This document shows positions 30,872 through 42,982 of a stretch of DNA of 64,000 bases, in pieces. Under the pieces are notes generated by a model, which had not been told where the DNA came from, ran no database searches, and saw nothing but the letters and a program-made list of their open reading frames with translations. Each line of letters begins with the position of its first letter. Position 1 is the first letter of the stretch. Position numbers and translations under genes: made by a program. The DNA comes from Stenogyne calaminthoides. Its lineage: Eukaryota; Streptophyta; Magnoliopsida; Lamiales; Lamiaceae. Where the stretch lies: the NCBI GenBank assembly GCA_037126765.1, contig JBBCBC010000016.1, positions 18,915,778-18,979,777 on the forward strand. Reading direction: 5' to 3'.

Positions 30872-33800
30872 TGTTGGAATTTAGAGGCACGTAAACACAT
30901 AATACATGCGCAGCGGAATTAAACAGTTCACCAACAACGAACAATTAATTGCATAATTAAATACGAGTAAACGTAAATAGAATTCTTATAGTAATTCGTA
31001 TACAGTTTTCTCTACTATGGTATTCACGTAATCCCCAATCACGGACATGCACGGATTAGCCAGCGTTGAATCCCGAGATGAATTTATAGGAAAATTCTAA
31101 CTCTAGATCTTATGGAGAATAATGAATTAACGTTATTTGTGAATTCCCAAGAGCTTGTATATATAAGGAGGCTTAGCTTATTTCCCAAGCTAGCCCAATT
31201 AGGAAATAGAATCCCTAATCTTGAATTAAATTAATTCCTTTTAATTTAATTCCCTAAATATAAATCTCTACGGATTTAAATGCCTTATATAAAAATCTCT
31301 ACGATTTATTTCCATATACATTAAATCCTACAATTATATTCCAAATATAATTATTGGGAATTCTTATTTAATTAAATCTGATTTAATTAAATGTTAATAA
31401 TAATTAATTCCAAATTAATTTATTATTAGTTACTTCTCCATAAATTAAATATTAAATCTAGTTTAACATTTAATCAACCAACTATAATTCGTAAAAGGGA
31501 ACTACTTGTTCTGTGACCCATAGGCCTCATATACCGAGCGATTAGTCAAACTAACGGTCTTAATTGAACCCTAGATGATAAATCAGACATTCTCAATATA
31601 TGAGGTACGTTGCGAGAAACGTGCAACTACATGTAACTGAAACATGGGCTATTACGATTTCCTCCTTTCATTCACGAATACTCGATTAAGTCTTGAACAT
31701 GATGAAGTGTCTATTCAAATAACTTAATCAATTTATCTCTAATCACTAATTGATCATGTATATCACACTTAGGCACAAAGTCTAAGTTGACGTGCATCGG
31801 TCGATGACTTAGATCCAATTATGACGAGAAGATGAGTATTCTCTCTAAATCCACTTTGAGGAATGAATCCTATTCTTGGCTCAACTACCACGCACATGCA
31901 CTTCGTGATGAACCCAATCCAAGCCATATCTACCCATAGACGGGTGCAAGCGTCAGTCATGGTCAAAGTTCATCATCCCATACATGTCGTGAGTATTGAC
32001 CTCAAGTCAAAGGAGTATCACATCGCTCCCACTAACCGAGACACCCGTACACACATATAGTGGAAATACATCAAATGGTTTCTCGGATGGGTATACCAAT
32101 ACCCTCTAAGGTATTTGTGCATCCATCATGAGATACCTTGTGTTGGTCCGGTCTTCTTGAGTCTCCACGCGTGTATGGGGGAATACTGGCGTGTTCGATG
32201 ATTTTTCAAATTTTTTCTTCATTTGGTCGGATGGGTCGAGTTATCCCGATATTTTTGTCTGAGAAGCACAGTTGCCACGAGTCAAAGTCTCTTGAGACAA
32301 TGATCTGGTTTCTTTTCGAATCTTGAGATTAGCCCATCTGATCCTGAATTTATCAGAGATCCTGAGGAGCTTGGATCAGATAATTATCTTATTGAACACT
32401 CAGTAGAGTTAGTTCAGTTTGGTAACTATCTGTTCTAGCTACTCAAGTGTGCGGAATGGTTGACCCTAAGTTTATACTTGTTTTAACTTTGCTGAAATAT
32501 CTTCTTCCTTTAATAAAACAGTGATTAAGGCTGTGACCAATTTTATGCAGTTCAGTGGATTGGTTCCAACTGAATATCAGTGAAATATGCTTTCAATGAA
32601 AAACATGTAACATATAAAATGCAGTACAGAAAGCAAACAACACAACAATTATAGTGGTTCAGAGGCTCAAGCTCCTACGTCCACTCTCTCTGATCTTCAG
32701 AGAAATTCCTTAACCACTTCCTAAAGCTTTTCGGGCTAACTCACCATAGCTTACTCACTTTTCTACCTTGAGTTTTACAGGCGACTCACTGCAGCTTACT
32801 AACTCAAACACACACAAGTGTTCAGACTACCACAAGTAGCTTACTAACTTCTTCTCTAGAGTTTTCTGGCTAACTCACTATAGCTTACTCACTCTTTACA
32901 ACTCTAACTCACCAACAAAACACACACAAACTACCTTAACAAAGGGTTTGGGTTTTGGGTTGGTTTCCAACTAGGTGAGATATCCTTTACAATAAGAACT
33001 AATGCAAAGGCTAGGATATCTCTTCTAAGCTTTGGATATATCTATCAATCTAGGCTTAGAATAGTGAGCTCTCTCCAATGTGAAACACTTAGGAAATTCT
33101 AGGGTTTTCGAGTGCTTCAATTTGTAATAATACGAATGAGCTCTTGAGTTGCTTTGAAATTTCCCGTAACCTCTCAATGTAAAGGGTCACTGGTATTTAT
33201 AGGCAACTTCACCAAGGTCACTCTTTGAAAAAACTATCCGTTGGAAGAGATAGCTTTATGAGTTTCCTCTTCTGGTGTTTGATGAACGGCTATTTTTAAG
33301 GTTTGAACACTCCCTTGCATGTTTTAGGAAATATGCAGTCATGTAGCCAATCACCAATTTTTTGCGATGCGGAACTTAGTACTCTTGACATAATTGAGGT
33401 CTGTCGCTTTCGATTAATCGATGAAGTACAATGTTGTCTTCCTCTCGATTGGTTCTGTCTTGATGAATGTAGACAAACAAAATGGCTCTTTTTGGTCAAT
33501 CTCTCTGAATGAGACAACCTTAAAAAAACACTTAGACTTAGTTCCTTTTGTCTGCACTAGAATGTTTTGGGCAATATCTACTTTTCTGAACATGTGCGTT
33601 TTCTCAGTTTTGTAATCTTCAGATAGATATTATTCGGTGCCTCTGAACATTCGAGTTATCTTGAGTATTGATATCTTCTTGAAATCTTGATAACTTCGAT
33701 CTTGATGTCTTGACAACTTCTTGAGTCTTTAGTGTCTTGACAACTTCTTGAGTCTTGATGTCTTGATTTCTTCTGAGTCTTTAGTAATATATGAGTCTTC

Positions 33801-34411
33801 ATTTCTTCAGCATCTTCAGTACCTTTTTGAACATTCAGTTCTACTGATTCTTCAGTTCTACTGATTTTTTAGTTACTCAAGACCTTCCCGAGTTCTTGAT
33901 AACTTCAAGATCTAACTTTGATCTATATCTGCTAACTATACATTGTGCGAGATATCTTCTGAACAATCTATCTTTGAAACCCCGACTCGGTATCAAGATT
34001 ATCCTGAACATGTCATACTTAGGGGTTTTTGGGATCTAATCAAAACTTCTTTATTAAATTCATCTCCCAACACCTTGTATCTCGTAGTAAGTGAGATGTT
34101 ACTACACTCTCTAAGAGTATAATGCAGATCGCACATCAATCTCCATTGCATCATCAATATCCCATTCTTGATGATCCTTGACCGGAGCTATTTGAGAATC
34201 ATGCTTAAGTCATCTGAGTTCTCACAAACCTCAATGACAGGAACGACTCATGGGAACACTTGTATGAATAAATGCAAACAATCAAACATAATATTCAAAC
34301 AAGTGTATTGCCATACATTAATATTAAGTGAACTATAATATTAAATCAAACTGAATATCTTCAAGTATTATGTCCTTACAATAGATTGTCTCTAGGACAC
34401 TAACACTAACA
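30872..34411 (-). repeat. 3' LTR of Copia-2 with nested insertion
   Basis: On the minus strand it starts TGTTAGTGTTAGTGTCC at 34411 and ends TTCCAACA at 30872, the same ends as the Copia-1 LTR. A purine tract (AAGTGGGAGAT) comes just before it. Removing the nested element and one duplicate (32141-34077) leaves about 1603 bp, close to the 1546 bp of the Copia-1 LTR. A TATA box is at 31165-31158. Confidence 0.9.
32141..34072 (-). mobile_element. Solo LTR of the Sirevirus-2 family, nested in the Copia-2 LTR
   Basis: The ends are TGTTGGTCC and CTCCCAACA, with perfect 5-bp duplications CCTTG at 32136-32140 and 34073-34077. Its reverse complement matches the 5' LTR of Sirevirus-2 (51549-53383) over most of its 1932 bp, including a TATAAATA promoter and the GTGAGTTAGC/GAGTAAGC minisatellite. 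No internal region is present, so it is a solo LTR left by recombination between the two LTRs of a full element. Confidence 0.93.
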
Positions 34412-34421
34412 ATCTCCCACT
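34412..34421 (-). promoter_or_regulatory. Polypurine tract of Copia-2
   Basis: AAGTGGGAGAT read on the minus strand, immediately before the LTR start. It is the primer for plus-strand DNA synthesis in LTR elements. Confidence 0.75.
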
Positions 34422-34539
34422 TGGACTAGAGTCAATCACCTACATGTCTAACCCCTAGACCATCAAATGTCTAGTGTGTACATGAACACTCAGTGTTTTG
34501 GTGAAAGGATCTGCCAAATTAAATATGTGGGAATACATT

Positions 34540-36172
34540 TTAATTATATTTCTCCTATCCTTATGATCTCTCGGATCAAATGATAAGTCTGGGTACATGC
34601 TCGTTTATGCTTGTTGAACTCGGTTCCTTTGCTTGTGCAATCGCACCAGCGTTGTCTCAATAAAACTTTATTAGACAACTGGCACTCAGAACTACCCCTA
34701 GTTCTCTTAAGAACTATAAAATCCAGATAGCCTCCTTGAGGCTTCTGATACAGCAATGTTCTCAACTTCGATTGTTGAATCTGCGGTCCTTTTGCTTGGA
34801 ACTATTCCAATTAACCGTCTCATTATTGAGAGTGAAACGTAACTTGACTGTGATTGGTAATCATCACAGTCGGATTGGAAACTTGTGTCAGCATAACCAG
34901 TGACTACTAGTTCTGAATGTCCACTATAGACAAGGAAACATTCTTTTGTTCGTCTAAGATACTTCAAAATGGTCTTGTCAGCAATCCAATGAGACTCACC
35001 CAGATTCTATTGGTATCTATCAGTGATGTTGATAGCGTAGGCCACGTTGGCCTAGTGTAAGTCATAGCATACATGATTGACCCAATTGCAAATGGATATG
35101 GGACTTCTTTCATGTGCTTGATATCAGCTTTCAACAGAAAAGACAATCCTTTTTTGATAGCTTTATCCCATGATTTGTCGATAGAGACCCTCTCTCTGAG
35201 TTCTCCATCGCAAAACGCTTCAACACCTTGTCTACATAGATGGACTGTGACAACCTCAACATCTTCTTGGATCTATCCATGTGGACCTTGATCCCTAAGA
35301 TGTAGCAGACTTCACCAAGATCCTTCATCATGAAGGTCTTTGACAACAAATCTTTAACGAACTGCGTTAACGGGATATTATTTCCTAAAATCAATATGTC
35401 ATTGACATACACGATTATGAAAATAATATTCTTCCCGTTGCGTTTATAATAAATGCAAGGATCTTCCAAATTTCTGATGAAGTCAAAAGGACTTGACAGC
35501 TTCATCAAATCAGATATTCCAACACCTAGAAGCTTGCTTCAATCCATAAATGGATATATTTAGCTTGCATACTAGATTAGAATTTAACTTAGATGTAAAA
35601 CCTTCCGGTTGAGTCATAAACGCTTCGTTATCAACGTTTCCATTAAGGAAAGCTGTGTTGACATCCATCTACCAAATCTCATAATCATAGTGTGCTGCTA
35701 TCGCAAGTAAAATTCGAATGGACCTGATCTTTGCAACTGGTGAGAAGGTCTCATCACAGTCAATGCCTTCGTGTTAACTATAATCCTTCGTCACCAACCT
35801 ATCTTTGTAGGTTTGTACTATTCCATTTGCATCAGTCTTTCGCTTGAAGACCCAATCGCAACATATGGGTCTAACCCCTTTAGGCAACTCAACCAAGTCC
35901 TAGACTTGATTGATGTACATCGAGTCCATCTCGAATTTCATGGCTTCATGCCACTTCCCTGAATCAATATCTGATATTGCTTCAGAATAAGTATTAGGGT
36001 CGTCCTTATCCGGTATGTCAATATTAATGAGTTCCTCCAACAGGTAACCGTATCTAATGGGTGGATTTCGATTCCTAATTGACTTACGGAGCTGTGGTTG
36101 TGCAGGCTGTACATTCTGATCGTGAAAATTTTTGTGGTGCATTGATTTCATCAATGTCCGAAGAGTCCTCAA
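34540..36172 (-). pseudogene. Copia-2 reverse transcriptase and RNase H (broken)
   Basis: The start of the domain is in 36172-35900 (KWHEAMKFEMDSMYINQV), which ends at a stop where Copia-1 has tryptophan. The following DLVELPKGV continues in the same frame. The catalytic frame 35508-35131 holds FIIVYVNDILILGNN: the YVDD aspartate is Asn (35410-35399). RNase H (34967-34544) keeps KYLRRTKECFLVY and SDCDDYQSQS but shows several frame changes around IGIVPSKRTADST. This copy retains the 3' part of RNase H that Copia-1 has lost. Confidence 0.85.
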
Positions 36173-36479
36173 GAGCTACACTTTCAGATGCCTCTTGGGA
36201 GGGAGTTTGAACTATGTTGTTCTCATTCAGCCCACTTGGAGGTTCTTGCACTGGCAAGCCTACTCCAATTACGCTCCCACTGGCTAAAAGACGATTACCT
36301 AGTGAAAGAGTCCCACTGTGAAAGTTGCTGAATGCTCCCTTTGATTCCTTGTCATGTTGCTTTGACAAGATATCAGTCTCTTTGTTAATTTGTGGTTCTT
36401 GAATTTGTTCAAGTTCTATCAGCTTACAACCCCTGTTCCTTAAAGACATAGTCTTCCTCGAGGAACTTGGTCTGCCTAG

Positions 36480-37413
36480 AAACAATCACTGTTTTTCTCA
36501 GGAAAATAGAAGTAATATCCTTTAGTTTCTTTAGGATATCCCACAAAGTAACCATTTTCACCTTTGGATTCCAACTTGTCGGTAAGCATCCTTTTCACAA
36601 TCACGAGGCAACCCCATGTTAGATATGAGTAAAAGTTGGCTTCTTGCCACACCATAGATCATATGGTGTATGCTCAACCGATTTAGATGGAATCCTATTC
36701 AGAATGTAAATTGAGGTTTGTAATGCGTATCCCCATAAGAATGTCGGAAGAGAGGAGAAGCTCATCATGGACCTCACCATGTCTAACAGGGTGCGGTTTC
36801 TCCTCTCGGACACACCCTTCATCTGAGGTGTTCCGGGAGGAGTCCATTGTGACTGAATTCCATGTAACTTCAAGTAATCAGTGAATTCATGACTAAGGTA
36901 TTCACCTCCTCGATCCGATCGAAGAGTCTTGATACTCTTACCAAGTTGCTTCTCTACTTCAGCTTTGTACTCTTTGAATTTCTCAAACGATTCGGATTTG
37001 TGTTTCATAAGATACACGTATCCGTATCTAGAGAAATCATCAGTAAAAGTGATGAAGTAGCCGAAGTGACCCCTAGCTAGAGTGGGCAATGGTCCACAAA
37101 CATCGTTGTAGATCAACTCTAGAACTTCTTTGGCATGCACCCCTTTCCCAAAGAAGGGTCTATTGATCATCTTGCCCATGAGGTAAGATTCACAATCTCC
37201 ATAAGACTCATAGTCGAATGGGGTTAAGTAGTCTAACTTTCTTAACCTTGTAATTCTTTTCTTGTTTACATGATCAAGTTCTACAATGCCAAAAGTAAGT
37301 CGGGTTTTCATGATTACTAAGTTTGAGTCTTTTACTTTGTATATTAAGAACATCATATCCATAATGCAACAATTATATGTTGCGAGTAACAGAAAGAACA
37401 AGATGACAATCAT
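36480..37413 (-). pseudogene. Copia-2 integrase
   Basis: Long frame 37413-36619 covering the zinc region (KRITRLRKLDYLTPFDYESYG) and the core with all three acidic residues. The first D is in ELIYNDVCGPLP, the second in TLRSDRGGEYLS and E in KGVSERRNRTLLDM. It contains the segment of about 135 bp that is deleted from Copia-1. The frame ends near 36619 at FTHI, where Copia-1 continues KTWGCPVIVKK; a shift breaks the C-terminal part. It is the best-preserved integrase of this family in the window. Confidence 0.87.
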
Positions 37414-37444
37414 CAGGTTCTATTCTAATACCAAAAGGGTAAGT

Positions 37445-38340
37445 CTAACACATAAGTCCCCACACGTTCAGGAGTAACTCTTGCTCCATTCCCACGTGTA
37501 AGACGACTTCACCCGCCCTAACTGCCTTATGACACATGAGCCCTTTCACATTAATGCAAATGTGAGAGCCACATCCGGTATCCAATACCAAGCAGTTAAC
37601 ACTATTAGTGGACATGTTTATCTTAATAACAAACATACATGTTCTAGTGCTAGAAGCACCTAATGTCTTCTTTTCAGCAGCCAAAACCTTACTGTCCTTC
37701 TTCCAGTGCCCTTTTCTACTTACAGTAGAGGCACATATTCTTGTTTACCCGCTCCTTCTTTTGAACACCATCTCGGTGATAGTGAACTCAAAAGTATTGA
37801 GCACGTTCTGAAGTTCAGGCATGGTCGCATCCGTCTTATTCATATTATAGTTCACAATGAAACTATAATATGAACCCGGGGGCAACTTGGAGGATAGCAT
37901 AAATGAAAAGCGTTGGTCTTTTAGCAAAATTCCTAAATTACCAAGTTTCTCAATTATGCCTATCATCATAAGCACATGAGATGAAATCTTCTCTTCTTTA
38001 GCTAACCGGTATCTGAACAGATCTCTCATCACTTCATAAATCTCAGAATGAGATTCAGAATCAAAGGGATCCTTCAGATGCTTGAGCATCTAGAAGAGAT
38101 CCATTTTCTCATGTTGCCTATGTACATCGGGAGTCATGCCGAGCAACATCACAAACTGAGTCTGGGAAGCATCCTCTTGATGCTTCTTCTGAGCTGCTAT
38201 GTCAAACGGGCTGTCTCAGAGTACCTGCTTTAAGGGTAATCGGGATATATGTGTCCAACACGTACTCAATCTTTTCTTGCCTTAGCACCAAACACATGTT
38301 TCGGTGCCAGTCCAGAAAATTTGGCCTAGCCAATTTAGTT
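37445..38340 (-). pseudogene. Copia-2 gag and protease (5' truncated)
   Basis: Gag begins at the junction (38340) inside the LARPNFLDWHRN block and continues in 38089-37745 (SEIYEVMRDLFRYRLAKEEK, SFIVNYNMNKTDATMPELQN). The zinc-knuckle area (about 37740-37690) is broken. The protease frame 37684-37445 has LDTGCGSHICINVKG with D-T-G intact, followed by VRAGEVVLHVG. The LTR, PBS and gag start expected upstream are replaced by Gypsy-B gag. Confidence 0.82.
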
Positions 38341-39434
38341 TGTCGATCCTTTCAATGTACGATCGATCTGATTTCGTTTCCCCTTGTCGAGTATTCATCA
38401 ATCATTGCCTGGTCGCAGGTCGGGGTGCCAAGGCTGTGAAATGAGTTAAGAATAATCTAGTGAGCTGCTCAAACGTGTCCACCAAGAATGGTGGTAGCGA
38501 GGTAAACCACTAATGAGCTTGGTAGCTCAGAGTCAAAGAGAAAAGTCGACACTTAGTAGCATCAGATGCACCCATAGAGGCCATGTACGAATTGTATTTC
38601 GCTACATGGACCCTTGGGTCGGAGCTTCCACTGTAGCGATCTAGGGCCACTGTGCTGATCTTCCTTTGAATAGGTTCTAGAGTAACCATGGTTCCGAGTG
38701 GGGAGTCTGGGATGGTGAGGCTATTGCCTATCCCTGCCGACCCATTCTAATTCTCAGCTCGTTCGAGAAGTTGCTGGACCGTTCGGGCCAGTGCCGCAAT
38801 CTGTGCATCACGATGGTCATTAGCCGGAAAGGTCGCTCGTGGGTCGCCATGGTGGATTGTCGAGCCTCTTGGCAATTTATCATGATGCACATTCAGAGCC
38901 ATTGCGAGGTCTCATTCCACTTGGTCAGCATGTCGGGGGTGGGATTGAGCCTCATCCTCAATAATCATTAGATCTTTCTGGGCCTCCTGGTTTCCAAGAC
39001 GGTTGAACAAATTGCCCGATCCCGCCGGCTTTTCCTGAAGTTGGCAATTCCGAACGATGGCATGCTTCGCCGGGTCGTATGCTAATTGGCCCATCAACCA
39101 CCCTTTTTCGACAAGGGCAGCCTTTCCTTTCGAGGTTCCGGCGTCGTGTGCGGCCTTCTTGATCGGAGGTCGCTCTTCTTCGTCGTCAAACACGAGACTT
39201 TTTTTGTTAAGGGCGGTCATTATGGCCTTTGCGTCTTCCGGCTTTTAAACTAAGTTCCACCAGTCGGGAGTGTCTGCCGGGATCTAGCGGGAGCGATGCA
39301 AGCTCATGAAAGCTTCGGCACCATCACGGGCATCAGTCTCATGTCCGGTGATGTTGCCTTGGTTGATCGCCTTTGGCAGGAGATGGGTCTTCTAAGGATT
39401 TAGGAGCAAATCGATAGAAAAGTTTCCCACAGAT
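38341..39434 (-). pseudogene. Gypsy-B second-unit gag, N-terminal part
   Basis: Starts downstream of LTR and PBS. An ATG at 39220 opens MTALNKKSLVFDDEEERP; the frame ends at 38912, and the capsid core then continues with stops (RYSGSSDPRVHVAKYNSYM, MGASDATKCRLFSLTL, about 38650-38530), the Retrotrans_gag-type region. It is cut at 38341, where Copia-2 gag begins. The homologous stretch at 51193-51548 aligns to 38341-38700 with several 1-2-bp deletions in the 51-kb copy. Confidence 0.75.
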
Positions 39435-39442
39435 GGCGCCAA
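39423..39442 (-). promoter_or_regulatory. Primer binding site of Gypsy-B second unit
   Basis: TTGGCGCCATCTGTGGGAAA on the minus strand, one base after the LTR end. TTGGCGCC plus TCTGTGGGAA is the site usually seen in Tat/Retand elements. Confidence 0.85.
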
Positions 39443-39443
39443 T

Positions 39444-40026
39444 TGTTGTGCCTGGTTTAATATTGATTAATAAGGAAAATGAATAAACGACGGTCAATAT
39501 AACAAGCAACATCGGAATTTGATTACCTAGTTCGTCTTTTGAATAAGACTACGTCTGGGGGCGCCCAAGCCAGGATTATTTTATTACTTTTTTCTGCCTA
39601 ATACTCTAAGTTGTTCTCTCTTTACAATTAATGGTACATGAAGTATATATAGACAAGGAACTAGGTTAAGAGTCTTCATGGGCTTCCTTCGCGGGCTTGC
39701 TAGGGCTTCAGCCGTCAATGCTAGAGTTTCCTTAGCTAATCCGCGAATTCCTCTTTTGGATAAACTTGCCTTGCTTACACCCCGCGATATCTGTGTCATT
39801 AACTACTCGCATCTCTTCCCTATTAATTCTTTCATCGGCTTGCATACTCTTCTGAGTCACACCCCGACCTGCATATTCCTCCAAGTCGCTTCGCGACTTA
39901 TTCCTCCAGGTCTCTTTGCGATCTTTGGCCTAAATGGCCCAGGCGAGGTCATCCCAAATGATACAGATACAGCGGAAAGCCGTTCACATAACCAGGTCGG
40001 GGACCGGATCAATCCATGTTACAACA
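39444..40026 (-). repeat. Shared LTR of Gypsy-B
   Basis: On the minus strand it starts TGTTGTAACATGG at 40026, after a purine tract (TTGAGGGGCAAT, 40038-40027), and ends GGCACAACA at 39444, followed by the PBS. Length is 583 bp. A TATA box (CTATATATAC) is at 39652-39643, about mid-LTR, in the right orientation. Both an upstream PPT and a downstream PBS touch it, so it serves both as 3' LTR and 5' LTR. Confidence 0.87.
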
Positions 40027-40349
40027 ATTGCCCCTCAAGTCAAGGTCGCATGCTCGCATCGGGGCCTTGACTTGACTCGTTGTTCTATCGACCTGTGGTA
40101 AGTCGACCTTGGGAAGTATTCCTGAAGCGAATCATCATCCTTGGGGAGGTGAATCATCGCCTCGATTCCTTGAATCGGCATGAGAGATTTGACGGATTTG
40201 TCATGATGGCAAGGCAGGTAAGTGATATCATGCACCTTGAATCCGTCCAATTGGTAATTGCGGTGTTGACCACGCGCTACCTCTACGAGTTTATTTCCTT
40301 CGAGGGGTCTGGAATTCACTCATATTGCACTTCGACCCCCCTCTTTTCC

Positions 40350-40357
40350 TATAAAAG
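40350..40357 (+). promoter_or_regulatory. TATA box upstream of Gypsy-B aORF
   Basis: TATAAAAG followed by GGG, 119 bp before the ATG at 40469. The intervening leader is pyrimidine-rich. It is on the strand opposite to the LTR promoter. Confidence 0.65.
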
Positions 40358-40468
40358 GGGTGAGGGTTTTTGGTTTAGTTACCTTCACCTTCAACCTTCG
40401 TGCAATCAGACGATTTTCCATTCAAATTTCGAGTTTTCGAACAACTCCCTTTCTTCTCGATTCTTCAT

Positions 40469-42982
40469 ATGGCTACTGGTTCACCATCTACTCCCACGGC
40501 CTCCGTCCTCGATTTAAATCGTCCTCGGGGCGATGACAAGCGTGGTATAAGCTCAACTCGGCGCCGCCAATATTTCTAGCTCCGCCCGTCATCAATGTGG
40601 GGGATCTTCGACCACTAACGCCCGATTGACAACGAGGATGGCGGGAAATGGTGAAAGCGGCGATGGCGATTTTTGGCCAAATTGGGGGAGATCACTCACC
40701 TTCCTCCATTGGACATTAGTCCTCTCCGTCTCGTCGCGCGCGGAGAGAGGAGGACACCCATGAGCCCTTCCCGGCCGTGATTATGGGGCCTTTGAGTGGG
40801 CCTTCAACTACCATACCTACGAGGCCCGAGATCCATACAAGCGACCTGAGAGGGGCTGCCGGAAGTCGGTCGAGTTGGATTTTGTGGCATCCGACGAAAA
40901 GTATAGGTCAGTTCTGTCCGACCGGTATGTGCGTTCTCTTCGCCGCTTATATAAAGTGCCCCGGGATGTACATTTCTATGGAGCAACATTGATGAAAGTG
41001 CCGACCAGCCACCACCTGGTATGATTCTTTGTGAGCGAGCACACCCGCGGGAGGGAAATTTCCCCGTTACATCCGACAATCTCCCATCTACTTGCGGCCT
41101 GGAACCAAAGCCTCACGCAAATTACTCTGAATGGTTGGAGCTATATTCTCTCCACCATGACTGTTCTAGGGCAAGCTGGGTTGAATCGGTTGCCTACTCC
41201 CGGTGAAATATCCTATGTGATGATGCCGATCGCCCAAGTCGGTGGCTACAATGTTGTGCGACTTCGGAAGGGCCGGGAGCTCGTGAGTGGGATTCCCAAC
41301 AAGGTCGATGGTTGGCACCGGAAGTGGTGGTTCGTCGGGGGGTTGTGGGAGTCCGTGGACCCTTCGAGCACATTGCCCATTCGTGACCCTACCGACTATG
41401 CGCACCGAGTTGAACACGGTAAGCTTTACATCTTTTGACTTCGAGGTCGTACTGATCTAATTCCCTCTTTATCTTGCAGTGTTCACGCCCGCCTCCGCCG
41501 ACATGTATTGGGATTTCTTGGAGGCTTTCAACATAGTTCGTGACACTCCTCCGAGCTACCAAGATGTTAACGCACTGAACACCGAGCTCGACTGACTCAA
41601 AGCCGACTTGTACACCTATCCGTGTCACCTTAAAATTCCTTGTAAGTCTCTTTCTCAACAATTTAATTTTATCTGAAATTTACGTGATCGGGTTTCCACT
41701 TTGTGGGTAGTTCCTAACATCCCGGTCTATCGACGTCAACCACTTGCCTCTGTGATGGCTACTCGCAAGATATCAGTGCTCGGACAGATGAGGCACATGA
41801 TGGTCCCCGACGCTCCTCCTCCAAGTTCGACCCCTTCTGGCCCTTCTGCCGCTGAGAAGGGAAAAAGGAAGTCTAAGGGGCCGACTCCGTCGGAATCCGA
41901 GCCTGCTCGGAAGAAGATGAGGGAAGAGATAAGCACATACCGACCGGAGATAAACCGGCGACTCGGAAGGTCACCTCTTCGCCCGACCTCACAGCCCACC
42001 TCCACTCCAAAAGGAGGTCGTCATCCTGAGGATGACTCCTGGCTAGGCTGGGACGCAGACTGGGTGAACAAGTAAGTCTGGTCACATGCTTTCTTGTTTT
42101 CTTTGATTTTTATCACTACTTGACGACTTGAATCTTTTCGTATCCCAGAGCTTACGCTGAACAAATTTTCCCCAGAGGTGCTGAGCTTTTTGAGGTCGCC
42201 CCTGCTCATTCCGGCCGGGGTCCCTGAAGGTTGGTCTGCTTATCTCTCAAGAGGCCTGCAAAATCTACCCCGTGGGTGGACGCAGATGGACCATGCCAAT
42301 GCCCATCGTCAGAAAGTGATGGACAATCTGTATTTGACTCTCGTCCACTCCCAGAAAGCGGCCTTCTTTTTGGAGAAATCCATCGCCCAGTTGGAGCAGA
42401 GCTCGAGAAATTGAGGAAGACGCAGGCAAGGGTGCCGACCAGGCGAAGTCGATCCTTTCCGCATCCGAGACTCAGAAGAGATTGGAGAAGTCTAGCTCCG
42501 AGCTGAGTCAGAGAATTTTAGACCTAGAGGGCTGGTTGGTGGGAGTCGAGGGCGAGCTCACGGCGGAGAAAGCGAGGGTGACTCGGGTCGAGGATGAACT
42601 GGTTGAGGCCAAGAAGGAGTTGATCGCCAAGGAGGAACACTTCAAGAGGACTGAGGAACTAAATGCCAACTTTGCTTTCGTGATGGCGTTTGTCGAGGCC
42701 ATCAGGATCTATTATAATGCGAATCCCACTGGCGACCTCAACGGGTTTGTCATCGAGTTGTCCGACTATGTTCGCGACAACCCTCCTGCCCCCAGTGTTC
42801 TACTGGAGATCAAGGACCCTGAAGACATGGGCATCAACCTCTCTTTCTTTTCCAACCCGAGTCAGATTGTGCGCCTTATTCCTGATGAGGCTCAGCCGGG
42901 TTCCACTAAATCGATTCCTGAGACCCCTTTTGGAATGATCCGATCTTTGCCGGAGGTCGCAGGAGGGGAGGTCGCGAGATAG
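40469..42982 (+). pseudogene. Gypsy-B antisense aORF with three introns
   Basis: On the strand opposite to pol. The ATG at 40469 opens a short frame (MATGSPSTPTASVLDLN) ending at about 40578, so exon 1 is damaged. The conserved domain lies in 41031-41417 (LAAWNQSLTQITLNGWSYIL, LNRLPTPGEISYV, WHRKWWFVGGLWES), resembling the PF04195-type gypsy-transposon domain. GT-AG introns are at 41419-41479, 41642-41710 and 42072-42148 (61, 69 and 77 bp). The last exon holds a coiled coil (42482-42660: ELSQRILDLEGWLVGVEGEL) and a C-terminal domain (DMGINLSFFSNPSQIV), with the stop at 42980-42982. Its role is unknown. The introns, the reading frames and the matching copy in Gypsy-A argue that it was once expressed. 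Confidence 0.78.

Larger units (their letters stand above)
30872..38340 (-). mobile_element. Copia-2: truncated Ty1/copia element, sister of Copia-1
   Basis: Minus-strand order: gag fragment (38340-37745), protease, integrase, reverse transcriptase, RNase H, PPT (34421-34412), 3' LTR (34411-30872, split by a nested solo LTR). Protein and LTR sequences match Copia-1 throughout. The 5' end is lost: at about 38340 gag changes to Gypsy-B gag at a short shared TTTGTCGATCC word. Its LTR end at 30872 abuts Sirevirus-1 gag, so it inserted into or was joined to that element. Confidence 0.88.
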
